This document shows, piece after piece, positions 45,103 to 53,970 of a stretch of 64,000 nt of DNA (positions within the stretch are counted from its first letter, which is position 1; each line of letters opens with the position of its first letter). The translations under genes were made by a program, and so were the position numbers. Under the pieces are notes generated by a model. That model worked only from the letters and a program-made list of their open reading frames with translations. It made no database searches and was not told the origin of the DNA. The stretch is from Hinthialibacter sp964556895 (lineage in GTDB: Bacteria; Hinthialibacterota; Hinthialibacteria; Hinthialibacterales; Hinthialibacteraceae). Where the stretch lies: NCBI GenBank assembly GCA_964556895.1, contig CAZKYC010000001.1, positions 62,001 through 126,000 on the forward strand, read 5' to 3'.

Positions 45103-45318
45103 ATGAACTTCGCCTGGGTAAAAATCACATGCCCCTATTGCGCGGCGCGCATCCCCATCAGCGCCGACCGCTGCACCGAGTGTCGCTCGATTATTCCACA
45201 CGAGGCCGGCGACAAGGTGCGCGGGCGGTTGTTTTGGGGCATTGGCGCCGCCTTTCTAATTCTAGTAATCTTGGTATTGCTTGGCGCCGGAGCGCTGATT
45301 TTACTGTTTATCGCCTAA
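45103..45318 (+). CDS. Small zinc-ribbon membrane protein
   Basis: 71 residues. Residues 10-27 hold two Cys pairs (CPYC ... CTEC), a zinc ribbon; residues about 45-70 form a single membrane helix (IGAAFLILVILVLLGAGALILL). Function unknown. The ATG is 32 bases after the permease stop; no strong ribosome binding site is visible, which lowers confidence slightly. Confidence 0.6.
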   Translation: MNFAWVKITCPYCAARIPISADRCTECRSIIPHEAGDKVRGRLFWGIGAAFLILVILVLLGAGALILLFIA

Positions 45319-45372
45319 TCAACCACGCCTAGCCCGCGCCAGCGGCTTGAGGGTAGACTGTAGCCATCAGTC

Positions 45373-46500
45373 ATGACGAAACCGACCCTCTTAATCGTTT
45401 GGCACGGCGCGCTGTTCCCTTCATATCGCAAGCCCTTTTGGCGCTTGCAGACTGACCACGGTTGGGACGTGCACCTATTGGCCGCCCGCTGGTGGAGCAA
45501 GGCCATGCCGCGGCGCACGGCCTTTCAACTCGCGCCCGATGAACCGATACAAATTCACCGGCAACGCGCCTGGCTTGGAGTGCACGGCGCCGTCCATGTC
45601 CACCCGTTATTGCCGTGGTTGATGAGCCGGGTCAAGCCTGATTTGCTTTACATCATTGAAGAGCCGTTTTCTGTAATGGCCTGGCTCTCGGCTTATATGG
45701 CCATGCGCCATGCGCCGCCGCTGCCCTATGCGCTTTACACCTACCAGGATATTCACAAACAATACCCGCCGCCGTTTGGTTGGATGGAGCGCTTTGTGTT
45801 GCAATACGCCAACCGAACGCTTGTTCCAAACCCAGACGCAGGCATGGTTGTCGAACGCAAAGGCTATCAAGGCCAATGGGACGTGTTGCCCGCGACAGTT
45901 GATCTGGAACAGTTCTCATACCGCCAGCGAAAACATGACGGCGAATTGTTCACCCTGGGCTATGTCGGGCGGTTGGCGGAAGAGAAAGGCCTGCGCGATT
46001 TGTTGTGGGCGTTGTCGCGATGTGACGACCGAATTCGATTACGCCTGGCGGGCGACGGCCCCGCCAAACACCGCCTGGCTGTTCTCGCCAAAGAGCTGGG
46101 CGTTGATGAACGGCTGGCGTTTATCGGGCCAATCGCCCATGAAGACCTGCCCGCGTTTTATCACGAGATTGACGCGCTGGTGTTGCCGTCGCGCACCACA
46201 CCACACTGGCGCGAACAGTTTGGGCGCGTATTGATCGAGGCGATGGCCTGCGGCGCGCCAGTGATTGGATCTGACTCGGGCGCGATCCCCTCAGTGGTCG
46301 GCGACGCGGGAATCATCTTCCCCGAGGGCGAGGCCGACGCGCTGGTCAACAAGATTGAGTTATTGGCGGGCGACCGCAACTGGCAGCAGCAATTGTCGCT
46401 GCGCGGGCGCGTACACGCCGAACAAAACTACGGCGTTGACCGGGTCGCCGAGCGGCTGCACCATCATCTGACGGAGGCGCTCCATGCACGTCGCGATTAA
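45373..46500 (+). CDS. Glycosyltransferase, GT4 family
   Basis: 375 residues, GT-B fold. N-terminal WHGALFPSYRKPFWRL, the central LGYVGRLAEEKGLRDLL donor-domain start, RLRLAGDGPAK, and the EX7E block EQFGRVLIEAMACGAPVIGS. Probably adds a sugar in surface glycan assembly for the export permease just upstream. It overlaps the next glycosyltransferase gene by 17 bases. Donor and acceptor unknown. Confidence 0.87.
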   Translation: MTKPTLLIVWHGALFPSYRKPFWRLQTDHGWDVHLLAARWWSKAMPRRTAFQLAPDEPIQIHRQRAWLGVHGAVHVHPLLPWLMSRVKPDLLYIIEEPFSVMAWLSAYMAMRHAPPLPYALYTYQDIHKQYPPPFGWMERFVLQYANRTLVPNPDAGMVVERKGYQGQWDVLPATVDLEQFSYRQRKHDGELFTLGYVGRLAEEKGLRDLLWALSRCDDRIRLRLAGDGPAKHRLAVLAKELGVDERLAFIGPIAHEDLPAFYHEIDALVLPSRTTPHWREQFGRVLIEAMACGAPVIGSDSGAIPSVVGDAGIIFPEGEADALVNKIELLAGDRNWQQQLSLRGRVHAEQNYGVDRVAERLHHHLTEALHARRD

Positions 46501-47587
46501 CGCGCTCTGTATCACCAACCGCAGCGGTACCGGGCGCTATGCGCATGGGCTGGTCGACGGGTTGATGCGCATTGATACCGGCGGCGCGCGCTTCTCGGTG
46601 TTTGTTCCGTCAAACTTCGTGTTGCCGCTGCCGTGGCGCAACCACTCGGCGTTCGTGTTTTATTCCGTTCCGATCAAAGGCGCTATCAGCCGCATCGTGT
46701 TTGAACAGTTTCGCTTGCCTTCGCTGCTGCACACCATCCTGCCGGATGTCTTGCATTCTCCCGCGTTCATCGCGCCCGTCGACGCGCCACTATCGATCCG
46801 CCAGATCGTCACCATTCATGACCTGGCGTTTCACCGCTATTCAGAGACGGTCCCGTCGTTGCGCCTGGCCTATTATCGCTGGGCGATTCCACGCTCAATG
46901 AAATGCGCGAGTGCAATTCTCACTGACGCTGACACTATTTCACAACAGATCATTGACAAATTTGGCCTGCAAGACAAACTCCAATGCGTCCCGCTTGGCG
47001 TCGACACTCGCGTCTTTCATTCAACCGAGCCAGACCAAGACAGCGCGGTGTTGAACCAGTATAGAATCTCTCAACCCTACATTCTATTTGTCGGCGCGCT
47101 GGAGCCGCGCAAGAACCTTTCGATGCTGCTCAAAGCATTTAACACTGCGCGGGAACAAGGCTTTGACCACACTCTGGTATTGGCTGGCCGCTATGGCTGG
47201 TTAGAGCCAAAATCAATGTGTGCCCATGAAGGCGTGGTTCAAACCGGGTATGTCAGTGATGAACATTTGCCTGCGCTTTATCGCGGCGCATCAGCCTTGG
47301 CGGCGCCGTCGATTGATGAGGGCTTTAACCTGCCTGCGACAGAAGCGCTGGCCTGCGGCGCAGCGGTGGTTGCTTCGGATATCGCCGTTCACCGCGAGAC
47401 GCTGGGCGCGCGCGCAGTTTATGTCTCGCCGCATGATGTAGAGGGATGGGCAAAAGCGCTTCTTACGTTGAAGGAAGACAAAGGCGGGTTAAGAACCCAC
47501 TCTACAGTTAGAGATTGGGTCGATGTCGCCAAAGACACGTTGGATGTGTATCGCGGCCCTTCGCCTCATCCTGCAATTGAATTGTAG
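46484..47587 (+). CDS. Glycosyltransferase, GT4 family
   Basis: 367 residues. N-terminal NALCITNRSGTGRYAHGLVDGL is typical of mannosyltransferase-like GT4 enzymes that act on O-antigen chains; IVTIHDLAFHRY, YILFVGALEPRKNLSMLLKAF and DEGFNLPATEALACGAAVVAS (EX7E-type) follow. Translationally coupled to the preceding gene. Convergent with the GT-C-like gene with only 2 bases between the stops. Confidence 0.88.
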   Translation: MHVAINALCITNRSGTGRYAHGLVDGLMRIDTGGARFSVFVPSNFVLPLPWRNHSAFVFYSVPIKGAISRIVFEQFRLPSLLHTILPDVLHSPAFIAPVDAPLSIRQIVTIHDLAFHRYSETVPSLRLAYYRWAIPRSMKCASAILTDADTISQQIIDKFGLQDKLQCVPLGVDTRVFHSTEPDQDSAVLNQYRISQPYILFVGALEPRKNLSMLLKAFNTAREQGFDHTLVLAGRYGWLEPKSMCAHEGVVQTGYVSDEHLPALYRGASALAAPSIDEGFNLPATEALACGAAVVASDIAVHRETLGARAVYVSPHDVEGWAKALLTLKEDKGGLRTHSTVRDWVDVAKDTLDVYRGPSPHPAIEL

Positions 47588-47589
47588 GG

Positions 47590-49629
47590 TTATTCCATTA
47601 GCGGCTGCATCAGGCGGTAGAGCTCGACGCGTTGGTGTTTTCGGACGAGTTCAAAATAGTCGGGATTCCCTAAATAATCCAAATGCCCCAGTTGGGCCGT
47701 GATGGGGTGAGTGGCTTCGTCTGGAATGCGCAGGTAATAATTCACGCCGAGACGCAAGAGTTCTTCATGCACTTCAGGGTAAGGGCGCCCATAGAAAGGC
47801 GTCAGGCCGCAATCGTCTATGTGAATCAAACCGATGTCGTCGCGGTAAACATGGTGGCGGTTGTCGTGAGTTAAGATCAAAGACAGCGGTTCGACTTCGT
47901 CATTGATATAGCGCCACACCGGGGCGACTTCAGGGTAGCGATAGGCGTAATAGTGTTTGGGCGCCATGCCCGGCGACGCAAAAATCGGCAGCGACGGGTC
48001 GCCTACTTTCGCGCCCATGATCGACGCTGACAGCCCCGGCGCCAACGCGACCAACAAGATCATCGTCGCGTAGGCCGTCCGCCATCGCGGCGTCATGCCC
48101 GCCAAAAGCCGCGCGGCAAATACGCTCAACAGGGGAAACAGCGCGATGGTGTGATAGAGGTACAAGCCCGAAATGACATACTGATACAACGCGTAGAGAA
48201 ACACCAACAACAACACGACGACATCAAATCCACTCGGCTTACGCCAGCCCACAAACAACGCCGGGATGAGCAGCCCGCCCGTTAGCGGGGCGATGCGCCA
48301 ATCGAGCAAAAACATAGGCACGCTGCCTACAACGCGCTCATAGAGGGTGTCGCCTAGTTGGGCGAAGCCGTTGCCGTGGGCCAGCCATTCCTGGTTGGCC
48401 GAAGCGAGCACGTCAAGGTTGATGTTCATGCCGCCGAACCATTCAGGAAAGAAGGCGTAGACCGGGTTGCCGGTGACGATAGTGTTTCTCACATACCAGA
48501 TCATCGCCAGCCCAAACCACGCGCATGACGTGACAAACAGTGACGCGAACCGCGCCTGGTTGTTTCGTTCAACCAATACCCATACAAACGCCAGCGCAAC
48601 GCAGGGCCACACGATGACGCCCAGATAGTTTATTTGTGGAAACACCGCCGCGATCAATAAAAACGGCTGAGCGCGCCGCGCGCTGGGCGCGTCAAAAAAC
48701 AAGGCGGCGAACAATATAAAAATACAGGTAAACAACATCACCAGCGCATAATCTGACGCATAGACAAAATACGACGACACAAACGGCAACGCCCGAAACG
48801 ACAACACCGCCAACACCGCGACCAGCCGCTGTTTGAACAGATGAAGAAACAGGTAGTACATCACCATGATTGACGACACGCCCGCCAACGGGGCCGTCCA
48901 CTGGGCGTAAAGGTCTGACCAGTCGCCAAACAACGTTGCCGTTGTTGACTGTTGAAGCGAATACATGTGAGGGTAGTTTGAGCCGAGGCCCAGCCCCACC
49001 TGCAGGCACGGCTCTATCGGGGGAAACCCGCCATGAAAATACGTCAATTGGCTGTAATTCACATAGAGAATCAACGAATCCCAATAGTCGACCGGGTACA
49101 TCACCGAGTAATACACGCCAAACAGCGAGATCAGCGCGAGCAACGCCCACGCCGCGCCATGCAGCCAACGCTCGCCGCTTGACTCTAACGGCGCCGCTTC
49201 AAATGACGGCCTGCAGTGCGAACGCCCGATGATACGGTTGGCAAGAACCATAGCAATCAAGACCAGCGCAATCACTAACGCCACGCTGGCGCGGTGGAGC
49301 TGCATAAACATCGCCGGGAACTGCATGAGAAAATGGACGATGCCCACGCCGAGAAACGGAGAGATCGCCCATTCTAACAAAAGAGGCAATCGAAAAAACA
49401 GGCGTAAAAACAAAACGCCAATCACGGCGTGAATGGCGAAGTAAACAAAGTGAAACAGCGTCGCCCACCAAAACCCTTTAGAAAACCCCAGCGACCAACT
49501 GCCTAACTCGCGAAACAACGAAATGAAAATGGGCCCAAAAAACGGCTGGTTGAGAGGGACTTGAGAAAATTGAATATACCAATAGCCGAGCCAGATCAGC
49601 ACGGCGCCAAAGATGATTTGAGAAAACAA
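47590..49629 (-). CDS. Polytopic membrane protein, probable GT-C glycosyltransferase
   Basis: 679 residues with about a dozen hydrophobic segments and a soluble C-terminal domain of about 120 residues. The first long loop contains YPVDYWDSLILYV, an acidic pair in the position of the GT-C catalytic Asp, which suggests a polyprenyl-phosphate-sugar-dependent transferase. Start is a TTG at 49629; a slightly different start is possible. It lies 10 bases after purC on the same strand and next to two GT4 genes. Family assignment is by topology, not by a strong motif. Confidence 0.65.
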   Translation of the reverse strand: MFSQIIFGAVLIWLGYWYIQFSQVPLNQPFFGPIFISLFRELGSWSLGFSKGFWWATLFHFVYFAIHAVIGVLFLRLFFRLPLLLEWAISPFLGVGIVHFLMQFPAMFMQLHRASVALVIALVLIAMVLANRIIGRSHCRPSFEAAPLESSGERWLHGAAWALLALISLFGVYYSVMYPVDYWDSLILYVNYSQLTYFHGGFPPIEPCLQVGLGLGSNYPHMYSLQQSTTATLFGDWSDLYAQWTAPLAGVSSIMVMYYLFLHLFKQRLVAVLAVLSFRALPFVSSYFVYASDYALVMLFTCIFILFAALFFDAPSARRAQPFLLIAAVFPQINYLGVIVWPCVALAFVWVLVERNNQARFASLFVTSCAWFGLAMIWYVRNTIVTGNPVYAFFPEWFGGMNINLDVLASANQEWLAHGNGFAQLGDTLYERVVGSVPMFLLDWRIAPLTGGLLIPALFVGWRKPSGFDVVVLLLVFLYALYQYVISGLYLYHTIALFPLLSVFAARLLAGMTPRWRTAYATMILLVALAPGLSASIMGAKVGDPSLPIFASPGMAPKHYYAYRYPEVAPVWRYINDEVEPLSLILTHDNRHHVYRDDIGLIHIDDCGLTPFYGRPYPEVHEELLRLGVNYYLRIPDEATHPITAQLGHLDYLGNPDYFELVRKHQRVELYRLMQPLME

Positions 49630-49639
49630 CCTGGAGCGG

Positions 49640-50539
49640 TCAGTCGTTGTCCCACTCCTCGCCCGTAATCAAGCGGTAGGCTTCGAGATATCGCGCGCGC
49701 GTTGACTGAATGATCTCGTCGGGCAGGTCAGGCGCGGGCGGGGTGCGGTCCCAGTCGAGCCTTAAGAGATAGTTTCTGACAAACTGTTTGTCCATCGGGT
49801 CTTGGGATTTTCCGGCTTCATACTCAGCCGCCGCCCAAAAACGCGACGAGTCGGGCGTGAGCAATTCATCGATCAGTAAAATTTCGCCGTCGAGGCAGCC
49901 AAATTCAAATTTGGTGTCGGCCAAGATGACGCCGCGTTCTTTGGCGTAGGCGGCGGCTTCGCGATAGAGTTCGATGCTGCGGGCGCGCAGTTCGTCGCCT
50001 TCGGCCCCGCCAACGATGACCAACATTTCGTCAAACGAAATGTTTTCGTCATGGCCCTGGTTGTTTTTCACCGCCGGAGTAAAGATCGGCTTGGCCAGTT
50101 GGCCCGACTCGACCAGCCCGCTTTCCATCTTCACGCCTGCGATCACTTGGGTTTGTTGATATTCGGCCCAGGCCGACCCGGCCAGATAACCGCGCACTAC
50201 GCATTCAACCAAAATCGGCTCGGTCTTTTTCACTACCATCGACCGCTTGCGCAGTTGGTCGGGATGCGAACAAAACGGCTCGGGAAAATCTTCAACTTCA
50301 ATTGAGATTATATGGTTGGGGTCGGCTTCGCTAAGTTTGTCGAACCAAAACATTGACATCTGGGTGAGAATGGCGCCCTTGTCGGGAACGCCCTGAGGCA
50401 GGATGCAGTCAAACGCGCTGATGCGGTCAGTCGCGACCAATAACAGCGAATCGCCCAGGTCAAAAATGTCGCGCACCTTGCCGCGCCGAGTTGGTTCTAC
50501 GCCAGGAATATCAATCTGTGTGATTGCGTTGGTCGCCAT
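49640..50539 (-). CDS. purC: Phosphoribosylaminoimidazole-succinocarboxamide synthase
   Basis: 299 residues. SAICAR synthetase signatures: RGKVRDIFDLGDSLLLVATDRISAFD, VECVVRGYLAGSAW, FTPAVKNNQGHDENISF, LADTKFEFG and LLIDELLTPDSSRFW. It joins aspartate to CAIR in purine synthesis. Length and motif order fit the longer, yeast-like class. It is the only purine gene here. Confidence 0.96.
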   Translation of the reverse strand: MATNAITQIDIPGVEPTRRGKVRDIFDLGDSLLLVATDRISAFDCILPQGVPDKGAILTQMSMFWFDKLSEADPNHIISIEVEDFPEPFCSHPDQLRKRSMVVKKTEPILVECVVRGYLAGSAWAEYQQTQVIAGVKMESGLVESGQLAKPIFTPAVKNNQGHDENISFDEMLVIVGGAEGDELRARSIELYREAAAYAKERGVILADTKFEFGCLDGEILLIDELLTPDSSRFWAAAEYEAGKSQDPMDKQFVRNYLLRLDWDRTPPAPDLPDEIIQSTRARYLEAYRLITGEEWDND

Positions 50540-50734
50540 GTTCCACTCTCTTTATAGAAATACATATGTGTGTCATTCAATTCAACCCCACGGTGTCTCC
50601 CCCATTATGAGAAGATGAGCCTAAGCAAATAGGCAGCAAACTGCAGAAACACTGCGCGAAAACTTAAACTCATTTCATGCACTGCAATGATACAACTCAA
50701 AGCCGCTATGCCAAACATCAACAATGAAATAATA

Positions 50735-50845
50735 ATAGTGGTCGCCAGAATTATGTGCGGATTGAGTTTACGTAACTGCATCTATCGCTGTCCGCCGCGG
50801 CGGATACGGGCGCGCTTTACGCACATTTTTTTGACAAACGCTCTA
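50735..50845 (-). mobile_element. MITE-like repeat family A, copy 2
   Basis: 111 bases, inverted relative to copy 1 and nearly identical to it, including the TCCGCCGCGGCGGA core and the TAGAGCGTTTGTCA end (reading the minus strand). It lies in the 359-base gap between purC and the last gene of the phage-like cluster; nothing else is evident there. Confidence 0.75.
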
Positions 50846-50898
50846 TTTATAGGTGGTTTGTTGAGGTTCCTTTTGACAAAATCTCAATGAGATGGCCT

Positions 50899-51210
50899 TT
50901 AGGCTTCGATTTCGATGGGGGCGCCGCCGATGCTGCGCTTGACGCCAGCGCCGTCGCTGAGGGTGATCTTGCCCTGATAGACGCCCGTCGAGGCGGTGTC
51001 GTCAGCCGTGAGGGTATATTCCGCCACGCCCATGGGCGCGTCGGGTTTAGTGCAGACCGATCGGCCTGGGTTTACTTGCGCCTCGCCGTCAGAGATCACA
51101 AAGTCAACTGACAGCGCGGTCAGGTCAACCGGGGCGCCGCCTTCGTCGCGGCAGTAAAACGTCAGCCTGACGCCTGAGTCATGTTGGCAAAGCCGAATTG
51201 GCGTATTCAT
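50899..51210 (-). CDS. Small beta-rich protein, phage baseplate BppU-like
   Basis: 103 residues. LTFYCRDEGGAPVDLTALSVDFVISDGEAQ, a TDDTASTGVYQGKITLSDGAG segment and a final strand give the pattern of the N-terminal domain of phage baseplate upper (BppU-like) proteins. Last gene of the cluster; overlaps the preceding small gene by an ATGA. Weak similarity by eye; context supports a virion-like role. Confidence 0.5.
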   Translation of the reverse strand: MNTPIRLCQHDSGVRLTFYCRDEGGAPVDLTALSVDFVISDGEAQVNPGRSVCTKPDAPMGVAEYTLTADDTASTGVYQGKITLSDGAGVKRSIGGAPIEIEA

Positions 51211-51416
51211 TGAGGTTCCTCCATCGTCGCCCCGCCAGGAAACAACACGTCAAACGCGATTCGCTGGGGGACCGTGACCGTTAACAAAATTTGATAGACG
51301 CCGCCGTCGCGCGCGGCGCGCGCGCCCGCCCATGAGACGCCAGCGGTTCGTCCGCTGCGTTGGCGAATCGGGTCGCCTTCAGGGGTGTTTGAAAAGCCTC
51401 CACCGGGTTTCAACAT
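51207..51416 (-). CDS. Small hypothetical protein of the phage-like cluster
   Basis: 69 residues, not recognised. A Gly/Arg-rich first half (FSNTPEGDPIRQRSGRTAGVSW) and a hydrophobic beta-like second half. Strong GGAGG site 7 bases before the ATG. Overlaps the last gene by 4 bases, so probably translated with it. Confidence 0.55.
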   Translation of the reverse strand: MLKPGGGFSNTPEGDPIRQRSGRTAGVSWAGARAARDGGVYQILLTVTVPQRIAFDVLFPGGATMEEPQ

Positions 51417-51428
51417 GTCCGCGCCTCC

Positions 51429-52223
51429 TTACTGCCAAGGCTGATCGGGCGAAAGATAAAACACGCCATCGTCGGGCGGGCTGGCGGACCGCACTTCCAC
51501 TGATGCTTTGGTCGATGTGACCGAATCAGGATAAAAGAACACCCGGTAGAACGTCTCGGTCGGTGTGGTAAACGAAATGTCGTCTGACGCAAACAGTTGA
51601 GTTTCAAGATGAGACGGCATATCAGCGGGCACGTTTCGGGTCGCGCTGACAATGGTGCTTTGGGCGTACCACAACCGCGCCCGCGACAGCTCGCGCGCGG
51701 AGACCGCCGAGTATTCGATAGCCGAATCGAGCGACGCCTGCAAACCCGACGTGGCCGATTCAATGCGCTCGTTGAAGTTCGAAATGGTATACCCGTAGTA
51801 GGGCAAGTAGTCATTTTCGGTCAATGGGGTAAGGCCGTTGAGGCCGCTGGCTTCGGCGCCGATGCTTTGGATGCCCCGTCCGTTTTCAACCAGATTGAAG
51901 TTTTTGTGGGCGTAGGCGGTGGCGTCGCCAATCACGCCTGACACCAAAACAATATACGACCCCGCCGCGCGGCCCGTGGTTGAAAACACGCCCAGGGCGA
52001 CGCCCTGGCGCAACTCGGTCATCCCGCCCCCGGCGATTTCGCCGCCTTGAAAGATAATTGAATAACTCATGCTGGTTGGCGTGGTGGCCTCGCCGGTTTC
52101 GGGATCGGCGGCGGCGATGGCGAAGGGCACGTCGTCGCCTTCTTCAAACACGCCCAGGTGGCTTTGGGCGAAGGCGCTCAATGAGCAATAAGTAAACAAT
52201 AGAATGAGCAAAACCTGCTTCAT
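51429..52223 (-). CDS. Sec-secreted protein in the phage-like cluster
   Basis: 264 residues with a clear signal peptide (MKQVLLILLFTYCSLSAFAQ, cleavage after AFA). The mature part is beta-rich (residues 20-115), followed by an alpha-helical stretch (about 140-185, FNERIESATSGLQASLDSAIEYS) and another beta domain. The first domain recalls the carbohydrate-binding or baseplate-type beta sandwiches of phage tails. It is unusual for a virion-like gene to carry a Sec signal. Function unknown. Confidence 0.65.
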   Translation of the reverse strand: MKQVLLILLFTYCSLSAFAQSHLGVFEEGDDVPFAIAAADPETGEATTPTSMSYSIIFQGGEIAGGGMTELRQGVALGVFSTTGRAAGSYIVLVSGVIGDATAYAHKNFNLVENGRGIQSIGAEASGLNGLTPLTENDYLPYYGYTISNFNERIESATSGLQASLDSAIEYSAVSARELSRARLWYAQSTIVSATRNVPADMPSHLETQLFASDDISFTTPTETFYRVFFYPDSVTSTKASVEVRSASPPDDGVFYLSPDQPWQ

Positions 52224-52242
52224 GGTACGTTCTCCTGAGAAT

Positions 52243-52494
52243 CTATAATTGGGTAAACATCCATTTCAACAGCGCCGCCAACATCGCACCTGACAGCCCG
52301 CCCCAGATCGCCGCGCTGGTTTTCACGCTGGCGATATCAAGACGGCTGCGCTGCAGCTGCTGGTTCATGGCTTCGACGGTGGCGCGGTTGTGCATCAACA
52401 TCGACTCGACGGATTCGAGCTTGGCGCGCACACGCTCCATCAACGCTTTGAGTTCAACCACTTCACGGCAGTAATCAAAATTGCATTCATTCAT
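52243..52494 (-). CDS. Holin-like protein (XhlA-type topology)
   Basis: 83 residues: an N-terminal coiled-coil (residues 12-50) and a single C-terminal membrane helix (IWGGLSGAMLAALLKWMF) preceded by a Lys-containing linker, the topology of XhlA-type haemolysin/holin proteins. In phages such proteins assist lysis. No endolysin gene is in the cluster, so a lytic role is not established. Good AGGA site before the ATG. Confidence 0.6.
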   Translation of the reverse strand: MNECNFDYCREVVELKALMERVRAKLESVESMLMHNRATVEAMNQQLQRSRLDIASVKTSAAIWGGLSGAMLAALLKWMFTQL

Positions 52495-52514
52495 GACGGT
52501 TCCTTACAATTCAC

Positions 52515-53153
52515 TTACAGTTTTTGCCAACCGCTTGAGGTGTAGACATAGGCGCCGTCTTGATTGTCGTCGCTGGGGTGGTCGTAATAAATCACTTGAC
52601 CGACCGCCCCGGCGGGTAGAGAAGTAAAAATGTTGAGTTGCAGCGCGCCGCCGATGGATAGATTATTTTTCACTGTTACGTCTCCAGCGTCGCCCTCGAT
52701 GGTCATTAGGTCTTCGACGCTATCAGAGTGAAATTTGATATTGCGGTCTGAGGTGATGTCGAGATCAAACGCCGAGACGCCGATCTTGTAGGCGTGGCTG
52801 TAAAAGCGAATCTTGTCGCCCAAAAAATCAGGGAACTCCATCCGCGTCGTCGGCACAATCACCGCCCCCGCCGTCCCGTTATTGGTCGGGTCGAGATAGA
52901 GGTCTAGGTTTGAGCGCAACAAGGCGCGTCCACCGTCGCGGCGAATAAAGAAAACATGTTCATCGCCAGGAAACGCAATTGTCGACGCCTCAATAGTTGA
53001 CGTCGCCGCAACCAAGTCGCCAAACAACGCGCCGCCGCTTTGTTGAATGAAGACATCTTCAATCTGGTTGGCGTTGATGCGCGTTTGGGCGTGGCCCGTA
53101 ATAATTGGCGTGATGAGTAATGCGATAAAACCAATGAACCGGGCGTAGTTCAT
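52515..53153 (-). CDS. Sec-secreted fibre-like protein
   Basis: 212 residues from the ATG at 53153 (AGGA site); an upstream in-frame start at 53192 would overlap the preceding gene. Signal peptide MNYARFIGFIALLI...HAQ. The mature part contains INANQIEDVFIQQSGGALFGDL, FDLDITSDRNIKFHSDS and GDVTVKNNLSIGGALQL, patterns seen in tail-fibre and collar proteins with repeated beta strands. As with its neighbour, a signal peptide is not expected on a phage fibre. Confidence 0.62.
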   Translation of the reverse strand: MNYARFIGFIALLITPIITGHAQTRINANQIEDVFIQQSGGALFGDLVAATSTIEASTIAFPGDEHVFFIRRDGGRALLRSNLDLYLDPTNNGTAGAVIVPTTRMEFPDFLGDKIRFYSHAYKIGVSAFDLDITSDRNIKFHSDSVEDLMTIEGDAGDVTVKNNLSIGGALQLNIFTSLPAGAVGQVIYYDHPSDDNQDGAYVYTSSGWQKL

Positions 53154-53169
53154 GTTAAGTTCCTTTCGA

Positions 53170-53970
53170 TCAGTTGTCTGATAAGCGGTCAATCAGATAG
53201 TGGTGTGTGATGGTTGAATTCGCCGCTGGCGCGGTTGCAAACTGATACGACTGGCCGCCAACCTCTTCGGTATAATCGGCGCCGTGTTTTTGCAACACCC
53301 CATTGAGAAACACCCGCAGGCTTCCAGAGCGAAAGTAATCTTGGGTTGAAAATTCCGTTCGCACATCGTCGGGCGACTCAGTCGGCGCCGCATCGGTTGA
53401 ATGGCGATGGGCGTCGCTATGAACAAAGCGGGGCCGCGCGTCAATCAAATAGGAATCGACCAAGTTATCGTTGTTGAGGATTTTGGTCGACCCAGGTCGA
53501 TGATAAATCCGGGCCATGCCAATTGCGCCGCTTGGAGCGGAAGGCGCATCTGGCGCCGCGGCTTCGTCTCCCTCGACGACGACTAATTCGCCCGTGATAG
53601 AGAGAGCAATCAGGTCGATGCGCGGGTTAGAAGACGGCGCGATAAACACGCCCTGGCTGGGCAGCGCGCTCTCGGCTTTCAAACCCGCGAAGCCCGATTC
53701 AAAAATGGCCCAACCCGATTTCACGCGCACCGTCATATCAGGCGAACCGGCTTCGACAACGTTTAATGCGTCAACATCATTTGTCGCTATCACTGCAGGT
53801 TCGCCGCGAGTGAACAAGGCCGAACACACCGCATGAAGCAGGTCAAACCCCGCTTCGATGTTGCCATTCCAACGGTTGAGTTTTGACGAGGCGACCGGGG
53901 TCTCTTTATAGATAAAGAGCGATGAGGTGTTACCGTCGTGTTGGGCGTCATAGTTTCCATATACGCTCAT
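53170..53970 (-). CDS. Tail-fibre/baseplate-like protein
   Basis: 266 residues, without signal peptide. An N-terminal region with a FDLLHAVCSALFTRG segment is followed by a domain with VKSGWAIFESGFAG, SNPRIDLIALSITGELVVVEG and AIGMARIYHRPG, which is common in phage baseplate or fibre-adaptor proteins. The C-terminal end has SLRVFLNGVLQKHGADYTEEVGG, a pattern typical of phage tail-fibre tips. Overlaps the preceding gene by an ATGA. Confidence 0.68.
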   Translation of the reverse strand: MSVYGNYDAQHDGNTSSLFIYKETPVASSKLNRWNGNIEAGFDLLHAVCSALFTRGEPAVIATNDVDALNVVEAGSPDMTVRVKSGWAIFESGFAGLKAESALPSQGVFIAPSSNPRIDLIALSITGELVVVEGDEAAAPDAPSAPSGAIGMARIYHRPGSTKILNNDNLVDSYLIDARPRFVHSDAHRHSTDAAPTESPDDVRTEFSTQDYFRSGSLRVFLNGVLQKHGADYTEEVGGQSYQFATAPAANSTITHHYLIDRLSDN

